Assembly: GCA_902595625.1 (NCBI GenBank)
Contig: CACJQQ010000001.1
Coordinates: forward strand, 1-64,000
Length of the DNA stretch: 64,000 bases
From: an uncultured Pelagibacteraceae bacterium
GTDB taxonomy: Bacteria; Pseudomonadota; Alphaproteobacteria; Pelagibacterales; Pelagibacteraceae
Direction of reading: 5' to 3'
Shown here: positions 12,348 through 21,686 of the stretch, one piece after another
Layout: each line of letters begins with the position of its first letter
Numbering within the stretch: the first letter of the stretch is position 1
Program-made: the position numbers and the translations under genes
Notes under the pieces: generated by a model
Told to the model about the DNA's origin: nothing
The model's input: the letters and a program-made list of their open reading frames with translations, nothing else
Database searches by the model: none

Positions 12348-13652
12348 TCAATTTCTATAATCTGCGTTTATATCTATGTAATCGTGAGTGAAGTCACATG
12401 TATAGCACTTAAAAGCATCATTACCAAGTTTTAAATTTATTTCGATTTCTATTGAACCCCATTGCATATATTCTTTTAATTTTTTTTCATCATATGACTC
12501 AGAGATTTTACCGTTTTCAGCAACAATAAAATTTCCAATCTTTATTTTTAATTTTTTTTGATCAACTATCTCACCTGATTTTCCGATGCCCATTGCAATT
12601 CTTCCCCAATTAGGGTCTTCTCCAGCAACTGCGGTTTTCACTAATGGTGAATTTGCAATTGAAAAAGCAATATTTTTTGCACTTCCTAAAGATTTTGCAT
12701 TTATCACGTTTATGGTTACAAATTTTTTTGCTCCCTCTCCGTCTACAACTACTTGTTTAGCTAGATTTAAACAAAGTTTTTTTAATGCAATTTCAAATTT
12801 TTGAACTGATTTATCATTTAGAGAAATATTTTGACCTATTTTTATTTCTCTAGTAGAAAAAATTGAGATCATGTCATTGGTCGATTGATCGCTATCAACT
12901 GTTATTGCATTAAAAGAATTAGCAACTGATCTTTTTAAAAGAGTTTTCAATAAATTAGAGTTGATGTCAGCGTTAGTAAAGATAAACGATAACATTGTTG
13001 CTAAATTTGGAGCAATCATTCCAGATCCTTTAGCGATACCGCAAATTTTTATTAATTCGTCTCCTATAATTACCTCTTCGTAAGCTAATTTCGGTTTAGT
13101 ATCAGTGGTCATAATTGCAGAAGCCATTTTAATCCAATACATCTTATTATGCTCTTTTCTAAGTCTATCCACTAAATCTGGAAGGCGATCTTTTATTGGT
13201 TCAACTGGAAACTCTTCTCCAATTACACCAGTCGAAGCAAAAATTAAATCTTTAACTTTTACTGTTTCACTAGTGCCTTTTTGATTTTTAGACTCCTTAA
13301 TTGTCAAAACTCTGGACAAATTCTTAGCTAAAGTATCTATGCTCTCTTTCCCTTGCTTGCCAGTAAAAGTATTTGCATTTTTAGTGTTTACTAATAATCC
13401 TTTAATAATTTTTTTATGTGAATTATTATTCCAAGGAATAAATTCAGCTGTAATACTATTTGAAGTAGTTAATGTTGCATAATTTGCACCCTTGGAAAAA
13501 TAAAATAATGCAAGGTCATCTCTTCCGTCTTTGTATAAATCAGCAGATATAGAAGCCATTTCTAATCCATCTATTTGCTTAAGGCTTTGAAACTCGCCCA
13601 TTTTTGATAATTTTGTTTTATCGTTGAGGAAATTTTTAATATTTATAGTCAT
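12348..13652 (-). CDS. argJ: Glutamate N-acetyltransferase / amino-acid acetyltransferase
   Basis: ArgJ recycles the acetyl group from N-acetylornithine to glutamate in arginine synthesis, and some members can also use acetyl-CoA. The 434-residue precursor contains the self-cleavage site GMIAPNLATM, with the nucleophilic Thr near residue 219, which would split it into alpha and beta chains. The second-half motif VANSFNAITVDSDQSTND is present. The length is slightly above the usual 400 because of a longer N-terminal stretch. With argB at 26991 it supports the cyclic arginine route. It diverges from secA with 44 bases between. Confidence 0.95.
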   Translation of the reverse strand: MTINIKNFLNDKTKLSKMGEFQSLKQIDGLEMASISADLYKDGRDDLALFYFSKGANYATLTTSNSITAEFIPWNNNSHKKIIKGLLVNTKNANTFTGKQGKESIDTLAKNLSRVLTIKESKNQKGTSETVKVKDLIFASTGVIGEEFPVEPIKDRLPDLVDRLRKEHNKMYWIKMASAIMTTDTKPKLAYEEVIIGDELIKICGIAKGSGMIAPNLATMLSFIFTNADINSNLLKTLLKRSVANSFNAITVDSDQSTNDMISIFSTREIKIGQNISLNDKSVQKFEIALKKLCLNLAKQVVVDGEGAKKFVTINVINAKSLGSAKNIAFSIANSPLVKTAVAGEDPNWGRIAMGIGKSGEIVDQKKLKIKIGNFIVAENGKISESYDEKKLKEYMQWGSIEIEINLKLGNDAFKCYTCDFTHDYIDINADYRN

Positions 13653-13696
13653 TATTGCTGTTTAATTTCAATTAATAATACATATATAGATGTATA

Positions 13697-16261
13697 ATGA
13701 ATTTATTTACAAGAACTTTAAGTAAAATATTTAAAAGCTCTAATCAACAAGAATTAGACAAAATTCAAAATATAATAGAAGCCATAAACAGCAAAGAAAA
13801 TGTAACTAAAACTTTGTCTGAGGCTGATTTTAAGGAAAAGACATTTAATTTCAAAAAAAATGCTCAAAATGGAGATCTAAATGTTGACGAAATTATACCG
13901 GAAAGTTTCGCATTAGTCAGAGAAGCAGCGAAAAGGACGCTGGGCGAAAGACACTATGAAGTTCAGCTAGCAGGTGGATTAATACTTCACAAAGGTAAAA
14001 TAGCGGAAATGAAAACTGGAGAAGGTAAAACACTTGTATCAACATTGCCGGCGTATTTAAATTCATTAACAGGTAAAGGGGTTCATATAGTTACAGTAAA
14101 TGATTATTTGGCCAAAAGAGACTCTGAATGGATGGGTAAAGTATTTAATTATTTAGGTGTATCAACTGGATGTATAACAAGTGACATTGATGATATTGAA
14201 AGAAAAAAAAATTATTCCAACGATATTACTTATGCAACTAATAATGAGCTCGGATTTGATTATTTAAGAGATAATATGAAATATGAACTTGGTGAAATGG
14301 TTCAACGTGGCCATAATTTTTGTATTGTAGATGAAGTAGATAGCATCCTAATCGATGAATCTAGAACTCCGCTAATTATTTCTGGAAAACTTGATGATAA
14401 AACAACTCTTTATATTACTTCAAATGAATTTATTAAACACATTAATAAAAATGACTATGAATTAGATGAGAAAAATAAGAACGTAATTCTTACCGATTTA
14501 GGTATTGATAAGATTGAAAAACTTGCAATTCAAAAAAATATTTTAAAAAATAACAACTTCTATGATCCAGCAAATTTAGATCTTGTCCACCATGTTAATC
14601 AAGCCTTGAAAGCCAATTTACTTTTTAAGAAAGATACAGACTATATTGTAAGAAATGGTAAAGTTCAGATTATAGATGAATTTACTGGCAGAGTTTTAGA
14701 TGGCAGAAGGTTTTCAGATGGATTGCATCAAGCAATTGAAGCGAAAGAAAATGTAAAGGTTCAAGAGGAAAATCAAACATTAGCGTCTATCACCTATCAA
14801 AATTATTTTAGACTATATTCTAAGTTGGCTGGTATGACAGGTACAGCAATGACAGAGGCAGAGGAATTTTATGATATTTATAAATTAAATACTGTTGCTA
14901 TTCCCACGAATAGGCAAATGTTACGAAAGGATTTTAATGACCAGATCTATAGAACAGAAAAAGAAAAATATCACGCGATAACTAATAAAATTATAGAATG
15001 TAATAAAAAAGGTCAGCCGGTTCTTGTTGGAACAACAAGTATTGAGAAATCAGAAAAAATTTCAAGTTATTTGAACAATAAAAAAATTAAGCACAATGTG
15101 TTAAATGCTAAGCAACACGAAAAGGAAGCTCGAATTATTGCTGAGGCTGGTAAAGTAGGAGCAGTAACGATTGCAACTAACATGGCGGGCCGTGGAACTG
15201 ATATAAAATTAGGAGGTAATAAAGATTTTTTGTTTGATGGAAAAAAAGAAAATGAAAACGATATAAAGGAAAACGAAAAAAAAGTTAAAAACCTCGGAGG
15301 TTTATCTATTATTGGTACAGAGAGACATGAAAGCAGAAGAATCGATAATCAATTGAGAGGTAGAGCTGGAAGACAGGGTGATCCGGGAAATACAATTTTT
15401 TTTATAAGTCTACAAGATGAATTAATGAGAATTTTCGGTGGAGACTCTATTGACGGAATGCTACAAAAACTAGGTCTTAAAGAAAATGAATCTATTGATC
15501 ATCCATGGATAAATAAGGCTATGGAAAGAGCGCAAAAAAAAGTTGAAAGTAGAAACTTTGATATAAGAAAAACATTAATTAAATTTGATGATGTTATGAA
15601 TGATCAAAGACAGGTCATATTCTCTCAAAGATTAAAGATTTTGAAAGAACAGAACATTAATGAGATTTTAAGAGATTTTTTTGATGAAATTTTAATTAAT
15701 TTAAATAACGTTAGGATAAATTTCCAAAAATCTGGGGATGAAAAAAACTACCTTACAGAAATAAAAAATATCACTGGAAATGTTATTAATGATAAAGATC
15801 TGTTGAAATTTGGAAATTTAAAAGAAGCTGAATTCAACAAAAATATTCAAGACCTATATACCGAGAAGAAAATTTCAAGAATAAAGATTTTAGGTGAAAA
15901 TCAAAATAACAGTTTAGAGAAAAAAATTTTTTTACAAATAATTGACTTCTCGTGGAGATCACATCTTCAGTATTTAGAACAGCTAAGACAAGTAATTGGT
16001 TTAAGACAATATGGTCAAAAAGACCCTTTGTCTGAGTTTAAAAAAGAAGCTTATGTTTTATTTGAAGGTTTGTTATTAAAAATTAAAAATGATTTAATAA
16101 AATTTCTCCTAAATCTAAATATAGTTGTGTCAAATGAAGAAACTAATAATGAAAATCAAAGGGAGGCACAGCGGAATAATTTAGAGAAAAAAGTTGGTAG
16201 AAATGAAAAATGTCCTTGTGGGTCAGGAAAAAAATTCAAACATTGTCACGGAAATGTATAA
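13697..16261 (+). CDS. secA: Preprotein translocase ATPase SecA
   Basis: SecA drives post-translational export through SecYEG. The 854-residue protein has the Walker A motif MKTGEGKT at 105-112, Walker B in DEVDSILIDESRTPL, the second motor domain (TNMAGRGTDIKLGG; LRGRAGRQGDPG), the helical scaffold domain, and a C-terminal SEC-C zinc site (CPCGSGKKFKHCH). It is slightly shorter than many alphaproteobacterial SecA proteins because the linker before SEC-C is short. It is monocistronic and converges on the photolyase gene 3 bases away. Confidence 0.98.
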   Translation: MNLFTRTLSKIFKSSNQQELDKIQNIIEAINSKENVTKTLSEADFKEKTFNFKKNAQNGDLNVDEIIPESFALVREAAKRTLGERHYEVQLAGGLILHKGKIAEMKTGEGKTLVSTLPAYLNSLTGKGVHIVTVNDYLAKRDSEWMGKVFNYLGVSTGCITSDIDDIERKKNYSNDITYATNNELGFDYLRDNMKYELGEMVQRGHNFCIVDEVDSILIDESRTPLIISGKLDDKTTLYITSNEFIKHINKNDYELDEKNKNVILTDLGIDKIEKLAIQKNILKNNNFYDPANLDLVHHVNQALKANLLFKKDTDYIVRNGKVQIIDEFTGRVLDGRRFSDGLHQAIEAKENVKVQEENQTLASITYQNYFRLYSKLAGMTGTAMTEAEEFYDIYKLNTVAIPTNRQMLRKDFNDQIYRTEKEKYHAITNKIIECNKKGQPVLVGTTSIEKSEKISSYLNNKKIKHNVLNAKQHEKEARIIAEAGKVGAVTIATNMAGRGTDIKLGGNKDFLFDGKKENENDIKENEKKVKNLGGLSIIGTERHESRRIDNQLRGRAGRQGDPGNTIFFISLQDELMRIFGGDSIDGMLQKLGLKENESIDHPWINKAMERAQKKVESRNFDIRKTLIKFDDVMNDQRQVIFSQRLKILKEQNINEILRDFFDEILINLNNVRINFQKSGDEKNYLTEIKNITGNVINDKDLLKFGNLKEAEFNKNIQDLYTEKKISRIKILGENQNNSLEKKIFLQIIDFSWRSHLQYLEQLRQVIGLRQYGQKDPLSEFKKEAYVLFEGLLLKIKNDLIKFLLNLNIVVSNEETNNENQREAQRNNLEKKVGRNEKCPCGSGKKFKHCHGNV

Positions 16262-16263
16262 AA

Positions 16264-17664
16264 TTAAATTTTTTTAAATGCGTTTAAAGCTTTTGCCCTT
16301 GCTTCTTCATGCTTTACTATTGGGTAAGGATAATCTTTTCCTAATTTAAATTTTTCACTATTAAATTCCCAAGGCTTATGAATAAATTTTTTTGGTAAAT
16401 TTTTTAATTCAGGTACCCATTTTTTTACATATTTGCCTTCTTTATCAAATTTCTCTCCCTGTAAAATTGGATTAAATATTCTAAAGTAAGGAGCGGCATC
16501 CGCACCAGATCCAGCTACCCATTGCCACCCTGCAACATTATTAGCTGGACTATAGTCTAGCAAACAATTTTTAAAATATTTTTCACCTTCTTTCCAATTT
16601 ATCAATAAATGTTTCACTAAAAATGATCCTACTATCATTCTCACCCTATTGTGCATCCATCCAGTGGAATAGAGCTCTCTCATCCCAGCATCAACTATAG
16701 GATAACCAGTTAAACCTTTTTTCCAATCGTTTAAAAATTTAGAATTTTGTTCCCATGGAAATTTATCAAATTTTTTTGAGTAATTTTCTTTTAACATATG
16801 TGGAAAATAATTTATTAATGAATGATTAAATTCACGCCAGCCTATCTCGGCCAGAAATTTAGAAGTTCCTTTGATTTTTGATTTATTTTTAATACATTCT
16901 TGCCAGATTGTTTCGACATGGAGCTGGCCAAATTTTATAAATGGAGATAATTTTGATGTACCGACTAAATTTGGAAAATTCCGCTCCTCAGAATAATTAG
17001 TAATTCTCTTTTTAATAAAGTTGTTTAATTCATTAAGCGCAGATTGTTCTTCAGGTGACCATATTTTCTCAAAATTTTTAAACCAATTTTTTTTTGGTAA
17101 TATTTTCTCTGGTTCGATGCAATTTTGAAAATATTTAATTTTTTTTTTGCATTTTTTAATATTTTTTTCTTTTGAGGGTATTTTCTCCAAATAGCATTTT
17201 TCTGCATTTCTCCAAAAAGGTGTGAATACTTTGAAAGGAGTTCCATCGCTTTTCTTAACCTCACCTATTTCGTTAAGAACATTTCCTTTAAATCTTTTAC
17301 TACTTATTTTTGCATTTTCTAAACTTTTTAGTAAATATTCATCAAATTTTAAATAATCAGGCTCATAGACTTTATTCCAATAAATAGTAAAATTATTTCT
17401 TTTTAACAATTTATCGAAAAAAATTTTAAATGAATTAGTTTCAACTATTTCGAGGGATATATTTAAATTATTTAATTTTTTTTTAAAATTTTTAAGAGAT
17501 TCGCTCAACCACCATTTTTGAGCCTCTTGATTTTTATATGTGTCCTTTTTATAAAGGTAAAAAACCACAACTTGATCATGATTTATTGTGGCTTCAATCA
17601 ATCCTTTATTTTTAGCAAATCTAAAATCATCTCTTAGCCAAAAAAGTCCAATTTTTTTATCCAT
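16264..17664 (-). CDS. phrB: Deoxyribodipyrimidine photolyase
   Basis: The 466-residue flavoprotein repairs UV-induced cyclobutane pyrimidine dimers using light. It has the N-terminal antenna Rossmann domain (GLFWLRDDFRF) and the C-terminal FAD domain with WMHNRVRMIVGSFLVKHL, DYSPANNVAGWQWVAGSG and FRIFNP, the hallmarks of class I photolyases. These conserved catalytic-site residues argue for a repair enzyme rather than a signalling cryptochrome. A photolyase fits life in sunlit surface water. It is downstream of no obvious operon partner, with 53 bases between it and tRNA-Phe. Confidence 0.94.
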   Translation of the reverse strand: MDKKIGLFWLRDDFRFAKNKGLIEATINHDQVVVFYLYKKDTYKNQEAQKWWLSESLKNFKKKLNNLNISLEIVETNSFKIFFDKLLKRNNFTIYWNKVYEPDYLKFDEYLLKSLENAKISSKRFKGNVLNEIGEVKKSDGTPFKVFTPFWRNAEKCYLEKIPSKEKNIKKCKKKIKYFQNCIEPEKILPKKNWFKNFEKIWSPEEQSALNELNNFIKKRITNYSEERNFPNLVGTSKLSPFIKFGQLHVETIWQECIKNKSKIKGTSKFLAEIGWREFNHSLINYFPHMLKENYSKKFDKFPWEQNSKFLNDWKKGLTGYPIVDAGMRELYSTGWMHNRVRMIVGSFLVKHLLINWKEGEKYFKNCLLDYSPANNVAGWQWVAGSGADAAPYFRIFNPILQGEKFDKEGKYVKKWVPELKNLPKKFIHKPWEFNSEKFKLGKDYPYPIVKHEEARAKALNAFKKI

Positions 17665-17717
17665 AATTTAACGATTATCAGATTAATTTTTATTTTTCGA
17701 TGTGTAAAACTTGTTGG

Positions 17718-17792
17718 TGGTGGCCTTGGTAAGAATCGCACTTACGACACATACCTTTTCAGGGTACTGCTCTACTACTGAGCTACAAGGCC
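17718..17792 (-). tRNA. tRNA-Phe (GAA), atypical elbow
   Basis: A 75-nucleotide cloverleaf on the minus strand. The acceptor GGCCTTG pairs perfectly with CAAGGCC, the anticodon stem GTACC/GGTAT closes loop CTGAAAA (anticodon GAA), the T-stem is GTAAG/CTTAC, and CCA is encoded. Two features are odd. The T-loop reads TGCGATT instead of TTCRANT, so position 55 is G. The D-loop is only AGTAGTA, so position 18 aligns as A. Base 1 (17792) is also the last base of the infA TAG stop, so the tRNA must be cut out of the murA-hisD-infA transcript. Confidence 0.93.
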
Positions 17793-18007
17793 TAAAATCT
17801 AAAAGTAATTCTACCTTTAGTTAAATCATATGGCGTCATTTCAACCATTACATTATCTCCAGCTAGAACTCTAATTCTATTCTTTCTTAATTTTCCCGCT
17901 GTGTGAGCTAAAATTTCGTGGTTATTTTCAAGCTTAACTCTAAACATTGCGTTCGGCAAAAGTTCTGTGACTTTTCCTTTAAATTCTAGAGTTTCTTGTT
18001 TAGCCAA
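17792..18007 (-). CDS. infA: Translation initiation factor IF-1
   Basis: IF-1 binds the 30S A site during initiation. The 71-residue OB-fold protein has the expected opening ([24 protein letters not shown]) and close ([11 protein letters not shown]). Its ATG directly follows the hisD stop. The stop codon TAG shares its final G with the first base of tRNA-Phe. This placement after hisD is typical for alphaproteobacteria, although the UPF0262 and phosphatase genes often found between them are missing here. Confidence 0.98.
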   Translation of the reverse strand: MAKQETLEFKGKVTELLPNAMFRVKLENNHEILAHTAGKLRKNRIRVLAGDNVMVEMTPYDLTKGRITFRF

Positions 18008-19306
18008 TTAATTTCCTTTTTTTAATCTCATTTTTACAGAGTAAGCATGTCCATCTAAATTTTCATGCTTCGCTAAATTTATAACCGATGAGCTTAATCT
18101 TTCAATACCTGTTTTTGTTATTTTTATTAATGAGTGTCTTTTTAAAAAATCATTTACAGACAGACCTGATGAAAATCTAGCTGATCCTGAGGTTGGTAAA
18201 ACATGGTTTGGTCCAGCTATATAATCTCCAATAGCCTCTGGGGAAAATTTTCCAATAAATATAGATCCTGCATTATATACTCCTTTTATCAGTTCTTTAT
18301 TCATACTTGTGTTTAATTCTAAATGCTCTGGTGCTATTGTATTAATTATTTCTAATATTTTTTTCTTACTATTTGTTAGAATTGCTAAACCAAAGTTTTT
18401 AAGACTTTTAGTTGCTATCTTTTTTTTAGGTAACTTAGCTAACTGTTTTTTTAAACAAAAATTAACTAATTTAATCAAATTTTTATTATTTGTAATTAAA
18501 ATTGACTGAGCAAAAATATCATGTTCTGCTTGTGCAATTAAATCAGCAGCAACTAAGTTTGGATCAGATGTCTTGTCTGCAACTATGCTTACCTCGGATG
18601 GCCCTGCAACCATGTCTATTCCGACATCGCCAAAAACTTCTTTCTTGGCACAGGCAACATACGCGTTACCCGGTCCAACTATCTTGTCTACTTTTTCAAT
18701 TTTTTTTGTACCGTATGCAAGTGCTGCAATAGTGTGAGCGCCTCCTGTTTTATAAATTTTTTTTACCCCACATTTTTTGGCAGCATATAATATCGCTGGA
18801 TTTATTTTAGAGCCTAGCGAAGGAGTTGTTAGATAAATTTTTTTGACCCCAGCAACAATCGCAGGAATACAATTCATTAAAACCGTGCTTGGGTAGCTCG
18901 CCATTCCTCCCGGTACATAAACACCTACTTTTTGTATTGGTGAATATTTATAAGAAAGTTCATTTTTATATTTATCTTTAAACTTAAATGATGAAAATTT
19001 TTGTTTTAGGTGAAACTTTTTAATTCTGCTGAAAGCTAAATCAATTGCTTTTTTTATATTTTTATCTGTTTTTTTTGAAATATTATCAATTTCTTTTTTG
19101 GAAAAAAAAATTTGATTATTTTTTGTTGTAATTTTTGAAAATTTTTTTTCATAATTTAAAACTGCTTTATCTCCATTTTTTTTAACATTATTTATGATTT
19201 TTGAAACCTCTGAGGTTTGTTTTTTTTGAACTAGTTTTCTCTTATTTAAAAAAATGTCTAATTTTTTTTGAGAATTTTTTTTGTTATAAATTAATATTTT
19301 TAACAT
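18008..19306 (-). CDS. hisD: Histidinol dehydrogenase
   Basis: HisD oxidises histidinol to histidine in two NAD-dependent steps. The 432-residue protein contains the central signature (GGAHTIAALAYGT, VDKIVGPGNAYVACAKKEVFG, DMVAGPSEVSIVAD) and the C-terminal catalytic region (GPNHVLPTSGSARFSSGLSV). The N-terminal 100 residues are very Lys-rich, reflecting A+T bias. It is followed directly by infA and preceded by DUF2948 (1-base overlap), with the other his genes elsewhere. Confidence 0.97.
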   Translation of the reverse strand: MLKILIYNKKNSQKKLDIFLNKRKLVQKKQTSEVSKIINNVKKNGDKAVLNYEKKFSKITTKNNQIFFSKKEIDNISKKTDKNIKKAIDLAFSRIKKFHLKQKFSSFKFKDKYKNELSYKYSPIQKVGVYVPGGMASYPSTVLMNCIPAIVAGVKKIYLTTPSLGSKINPAILYAAKKCGVKKIYKTGGAHTIAALAYGTKKIEKVDKIVGPGNAYVACAKKEVFGDVGIDMVAGPSEVSIVADKTSDPNLVAADLIAQAEHDIFAQSILITNNKNLIKLVNFCLKKQLAKLPKKKIATKSLKNFGLAILTNSKKKILEIINTIAPEHLELNTSMNKELIKGVYNAGSIFIGKFSPEAIGDYIAGPNHVLPTSGSARFSSGLSVNDFLKRHSLIKITKTGIERLSSSVINLAKHENLDGHAYSVKMRLKKGN

Positions 19307-19749
19307 TATATAGCTTTATGTTTTGGTTTATTTTTTGTATCCCAAGCATTTCCTTGATCATCTAAAGTAACCTCTATTACTTCTGATAAGATTTTTATAA
19401 TTGAGTCTCCTGCAAAAATTATTTTCATTTCATAGTTATTATCAGGCATCACATTTGTTTCAATAGCTAGAAAATCTAAAAATTTGTCTTTTTTTGATTG
19501 ATTTATATTTTTTGATAATACGCTTATTACATTTTCAAATTTTAATATTGTCCTTATCCTTTTATTTTTTCGGAACACTCCTTTTTCAACATCCTCCCAC
19601 ATAAAACGATTTAATTGAATTAACAAGATCTTATTTTTTTTTAAGCTTGCTATATCAGATACGTTTACTATTGAGTCTTGGAGGTGTGCAGAGACCACTC
19701 TCAAATCTTCTTCAGTTCTAGCAATAAGTTTAAGGTTTTTTGGTTTCAT
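19306..19749 (-). CDS. DUF2948 family protein
   Basis: A 147-residue protein recognised as DUF2948 by LKLIARTEEDLRVVSAHLQDS, LNRFMWED and the C-terminal EVIEVTLDDQGNAW. The family is confined mainly to alphaproteobacteria and is nearly always placed between murA and hisD, as here (1 base after murA, 1-base overlap with hisD). No function is established. There are no membrane segments or catalytic signature. Confidence 0.9.
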   Translation of the reverse strand: MKPKNLKLIARTEEDLRVVSAHLQDSIVNVSDIASLKKNKILLIQLNRFMWEDVEKGVFRKNKRIRTILKFENVISVLSKNINQSKKDKFLDFLAIETNVMPDNNYEMKIIFAGDSIIKILSEVIEVTLDDQGNAWDTKNKPKHKAI

Positions 19750-19750
19750 T

Positions 19751-21010
19751 TTAAATCCGCTTTATCTTAGCTTGACAACTATTCAGCTTATTCTCTAAAA
19801 ACTCATATCCACGGTCAAGATGATACAATCTATTAATAATAGTTCTATTTTCCGCAACTAACCCTGCCAACACTAAACTTACTGAAGCTCTTAGGTCAGT
19901 AGCCATTACTTCTGCACCTGTTAATTTTGTAGGACCTTTTATTATTGCAGTTTTTCCTTTAATCTCTATTTGTGCTCCCATTCTTTTTAATTCCGGTACA
20001 TGCATAAATCTATTTTCAAATATATTTTCTTTTATTTTAGATATCCCGTTTACCTGAGTTAAAAGCACCATCAATTGTGCTTGTAAATCTGTAGGAAAGC
20101 CTGGATATGGTTTGGTAGTAATATTTATTTTTTTAAGATTAATACCTTTTTTAACAACGACTGAGGTTTTTTTCTTTATTATACTAACTCCTATTTTTTT
20201 TAAAACATCTATTTCACTCTTTATTATTTTTGGATTAACTTTATTTATTTTTAAATCTTTTTTTGCAAGTAAAGCGCTGGCGATCATATATGTCCCTAGC
20301 TCTATTCTGTCAAAAATTACCTCATGAATAATCTTTGATTTTTTTACCTTTCTCTCCTTAATAAAAATTGTTCTTCCTTTTAATTTTATGTTTGCTCCTA
20401 ATTTTTTAAGAAATATTATTAAATCTATTATTTCAGGTTCTATTGCACAATTTTTCATCACAGTTTCACCTTTTGCCTGAAAGGCAGCGAGTAAAGCATT
20501 TTCAGTTGCACCAACTGAAATGGACGGAAAACTAATATTGGTGCCCCTTAGACCATTCTTTGCTTGGGCCAATATGTATCCATCTTTAATTTTAATTTTC
20601 GCACCTAATTTTTTTAATGCAAATAAATGTAAGTCTACCGGTCTTGTTCCGATAGCACATCCGCCCGGTAAAGAAACTTTAGCTTTTTTATATCGCGTTA
20701 ACAACGGACCAAGAACTAATACTCCGGCTCTCATAGTTTTCACAAGTTTATAGGGGGCCAATGTATTGATTTTTGTGTTCTTATTTATAATTTCAATAAT
20801 TTTTTTTGATTTATTTAATTTAGTCTTTAAACCAATAAAATTTAATAATTCAATCATGGTAAAAATATCTTTTACTAAAGGAATATTTTTGATTGACACT
20901 TTGCTGGCAAGAATAGAAGCCGCTAGAATAGGTAAGGTTGCATTTTTAGATCCAGATATTGAAATTTTTCCACTTAATTCTTTTCTGCCTTTAATTATAA
21001 GCTTTTGCAT
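19751..21010 (-). CDS. murA: UDP-N-acetylglucosamine 1-carboxyvinyltransferase
   Basis: MurA transfers enolpyruvate from PEP to UDP-GlcNAc, the first committed step of peptidoglycan synthesis. The 419-residue protein has the N-terminal ISGSKNATLPILAA, the active-site loop PGGCAIGTRPVDLH with the fosfomycin-target Cys near residue 118, and C-terminal ATDLRASVSLVLAGL. The ORF track begins one codon earlier at a TTG, but the adjacent ATG at 21010 is the better start. It follows dcd by 8 bases and leads the DUF2948-hisD-infA-tRNA-Phe run. Confidence 0.96.
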   Translation of the reverse strand: MQKLIIKGRKELSGKISISGSKNATLPILAASILASKVSIKNIPLVKDIFTMIELLNFIGLKTKLNKSKKIIEIINKNTKINTLAPYKLVKTMRAGVLVLGPLLTRYKKAKVSLPGGCAIGTRPVDLHLFALKKLGAKIKIKDGYILAQAKNGLRGTNISFPSISVGATENALLAAFQAKGETVMKNCAIEPEIIDLIIFLKKLGANIKLKGRTIFIKERKVKKSKIIHEVIFDRIELGTYMIASALLAKKDLKINKVNPKIIKSEIDVLKKIGVSIIKKKTSVVVKKGINLKKINITTKPYPGFPTDLQAQLMVLLTQVNGISKIKENIFENRFMHVPELKRMGAQIEIKGKTAIIKGPTKLTGAEVMATDLRASVSLVLAGLVAENRTIINRLYHLDRGYEFLENKLNSCQAKIKRI

Positions 21011-21018
21011 CAATGAAA

Positions 21019-21573
21019 CTAAACTTTTGGAAGTGTCACACCTTTTTGTTTCATATATTTGCCTTTTCTATTAGCGTAAGTGACACTTGGCTTCTCATTT
21101 CCTTTAAGAAAGACAAATTGAGCAACACCCTCATTAGCATAAATTTTTGCTGGTAAGGGAGTTGTGTTAGAAAATTCTAAAGTCACATGACCTTCCCACC
21201 CAGGTTCTAGAGGCGTTACATTCACAATGATTCCACATCTTGCGTAAGTTGATTTGCCTAGACAAATTACCAAAATGTCATCAGGAATTTTAAAATATTC
21301 TATTGTTCTCGCCAGTGCAAAAGAGTTAGGAGGGATTATACACTCATTTCCAATTTTTGTTACAAAGCTCTCCTTTTTAAAAACTTTTGGATCAACTATC
21401 CCTGAATTAACATTAGTAAAAATTTTAAATTCATTAGATACTCTGGCGTCATATCCATAAGAAGATAATCCGAAAGAAATTTTTCCTTTCCGCACCTGTT
21501 TGTCTACAAAAGGCTTTATCATTCCTTTTTGTTTTACAACTTTTTTAATCCATTTATCCGATAAAACTGTCAT
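21019..21573 (-). CDS. dcd: dCTP deaminase
   Basis: Dcd deaminates dCTP to dUTP, feeding dTMP synthesis. The 184-residue protein shows the trimeric dUTPase-fold signature: [17 protein letters not shown], the catalytic-site segment [24 protein letters not shown] and [18 protein letters not shown]. The length is typical of proteobacterial Dcd. Its start overlaps the stop of a 35-residue Lys-rich ORF (ATGA), so the two are likely coupled. Confidence 0.96.
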   Translation of the reverse strand: MTVLSDKWIKKVVKQKGMIKPFVDKQVRKGKISFGLSSYGYDARVSNEFKIFTNVNSGIVDPKVFKKESFVTKIGNECIIPPNSFALARTIEYFKIPDDILVICLGKSTYARCGIIVNVTPLEPGWEGHVTLEFSNTTPLPAKIYANEGVAQFVFLKGNEKPSVTYANRKGKYMKQKGVTLPKV

Positions 21574-21677
21574 TTTTTCTTTTTTTCTATTCTGATTTTT
21601 TTTCTCTTTTTAAGGTTTTTTTTTAGAGCAGCCTCACGGCTTTTAATATGGGAATCTTTTTTTTCAAAAGATTTCAT
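21570..21677 (-). CDS. Small Lys-rich protein (35 aa), too short for the ORF track
   Basis: ATG at 21677 opens a 35-codon frame ending TGA at 21570-21572, which overlaps the dcd ATG. The product (starting [12 protein letters not shown]) includes [15 protein letters not shown]. That resembles the small alphaproteobacterial proteins that carry an LRENLRRRKAQ-like helix near murA, recalled from memory and not searched. Highly basic and helical, it may bind RNA or ribosomes, but nothing in the sequence proves this. The coupling to dcd and the lack of in-frame stops in an A+T-rich region support a real gene. Confidence 0.5.
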   Translation of the reverse strand: MKSFEKKDSHIKSREAALKKNLKKRKKIRIEKKKK

Positions 21678-21686
21678 TAAAAAAAA

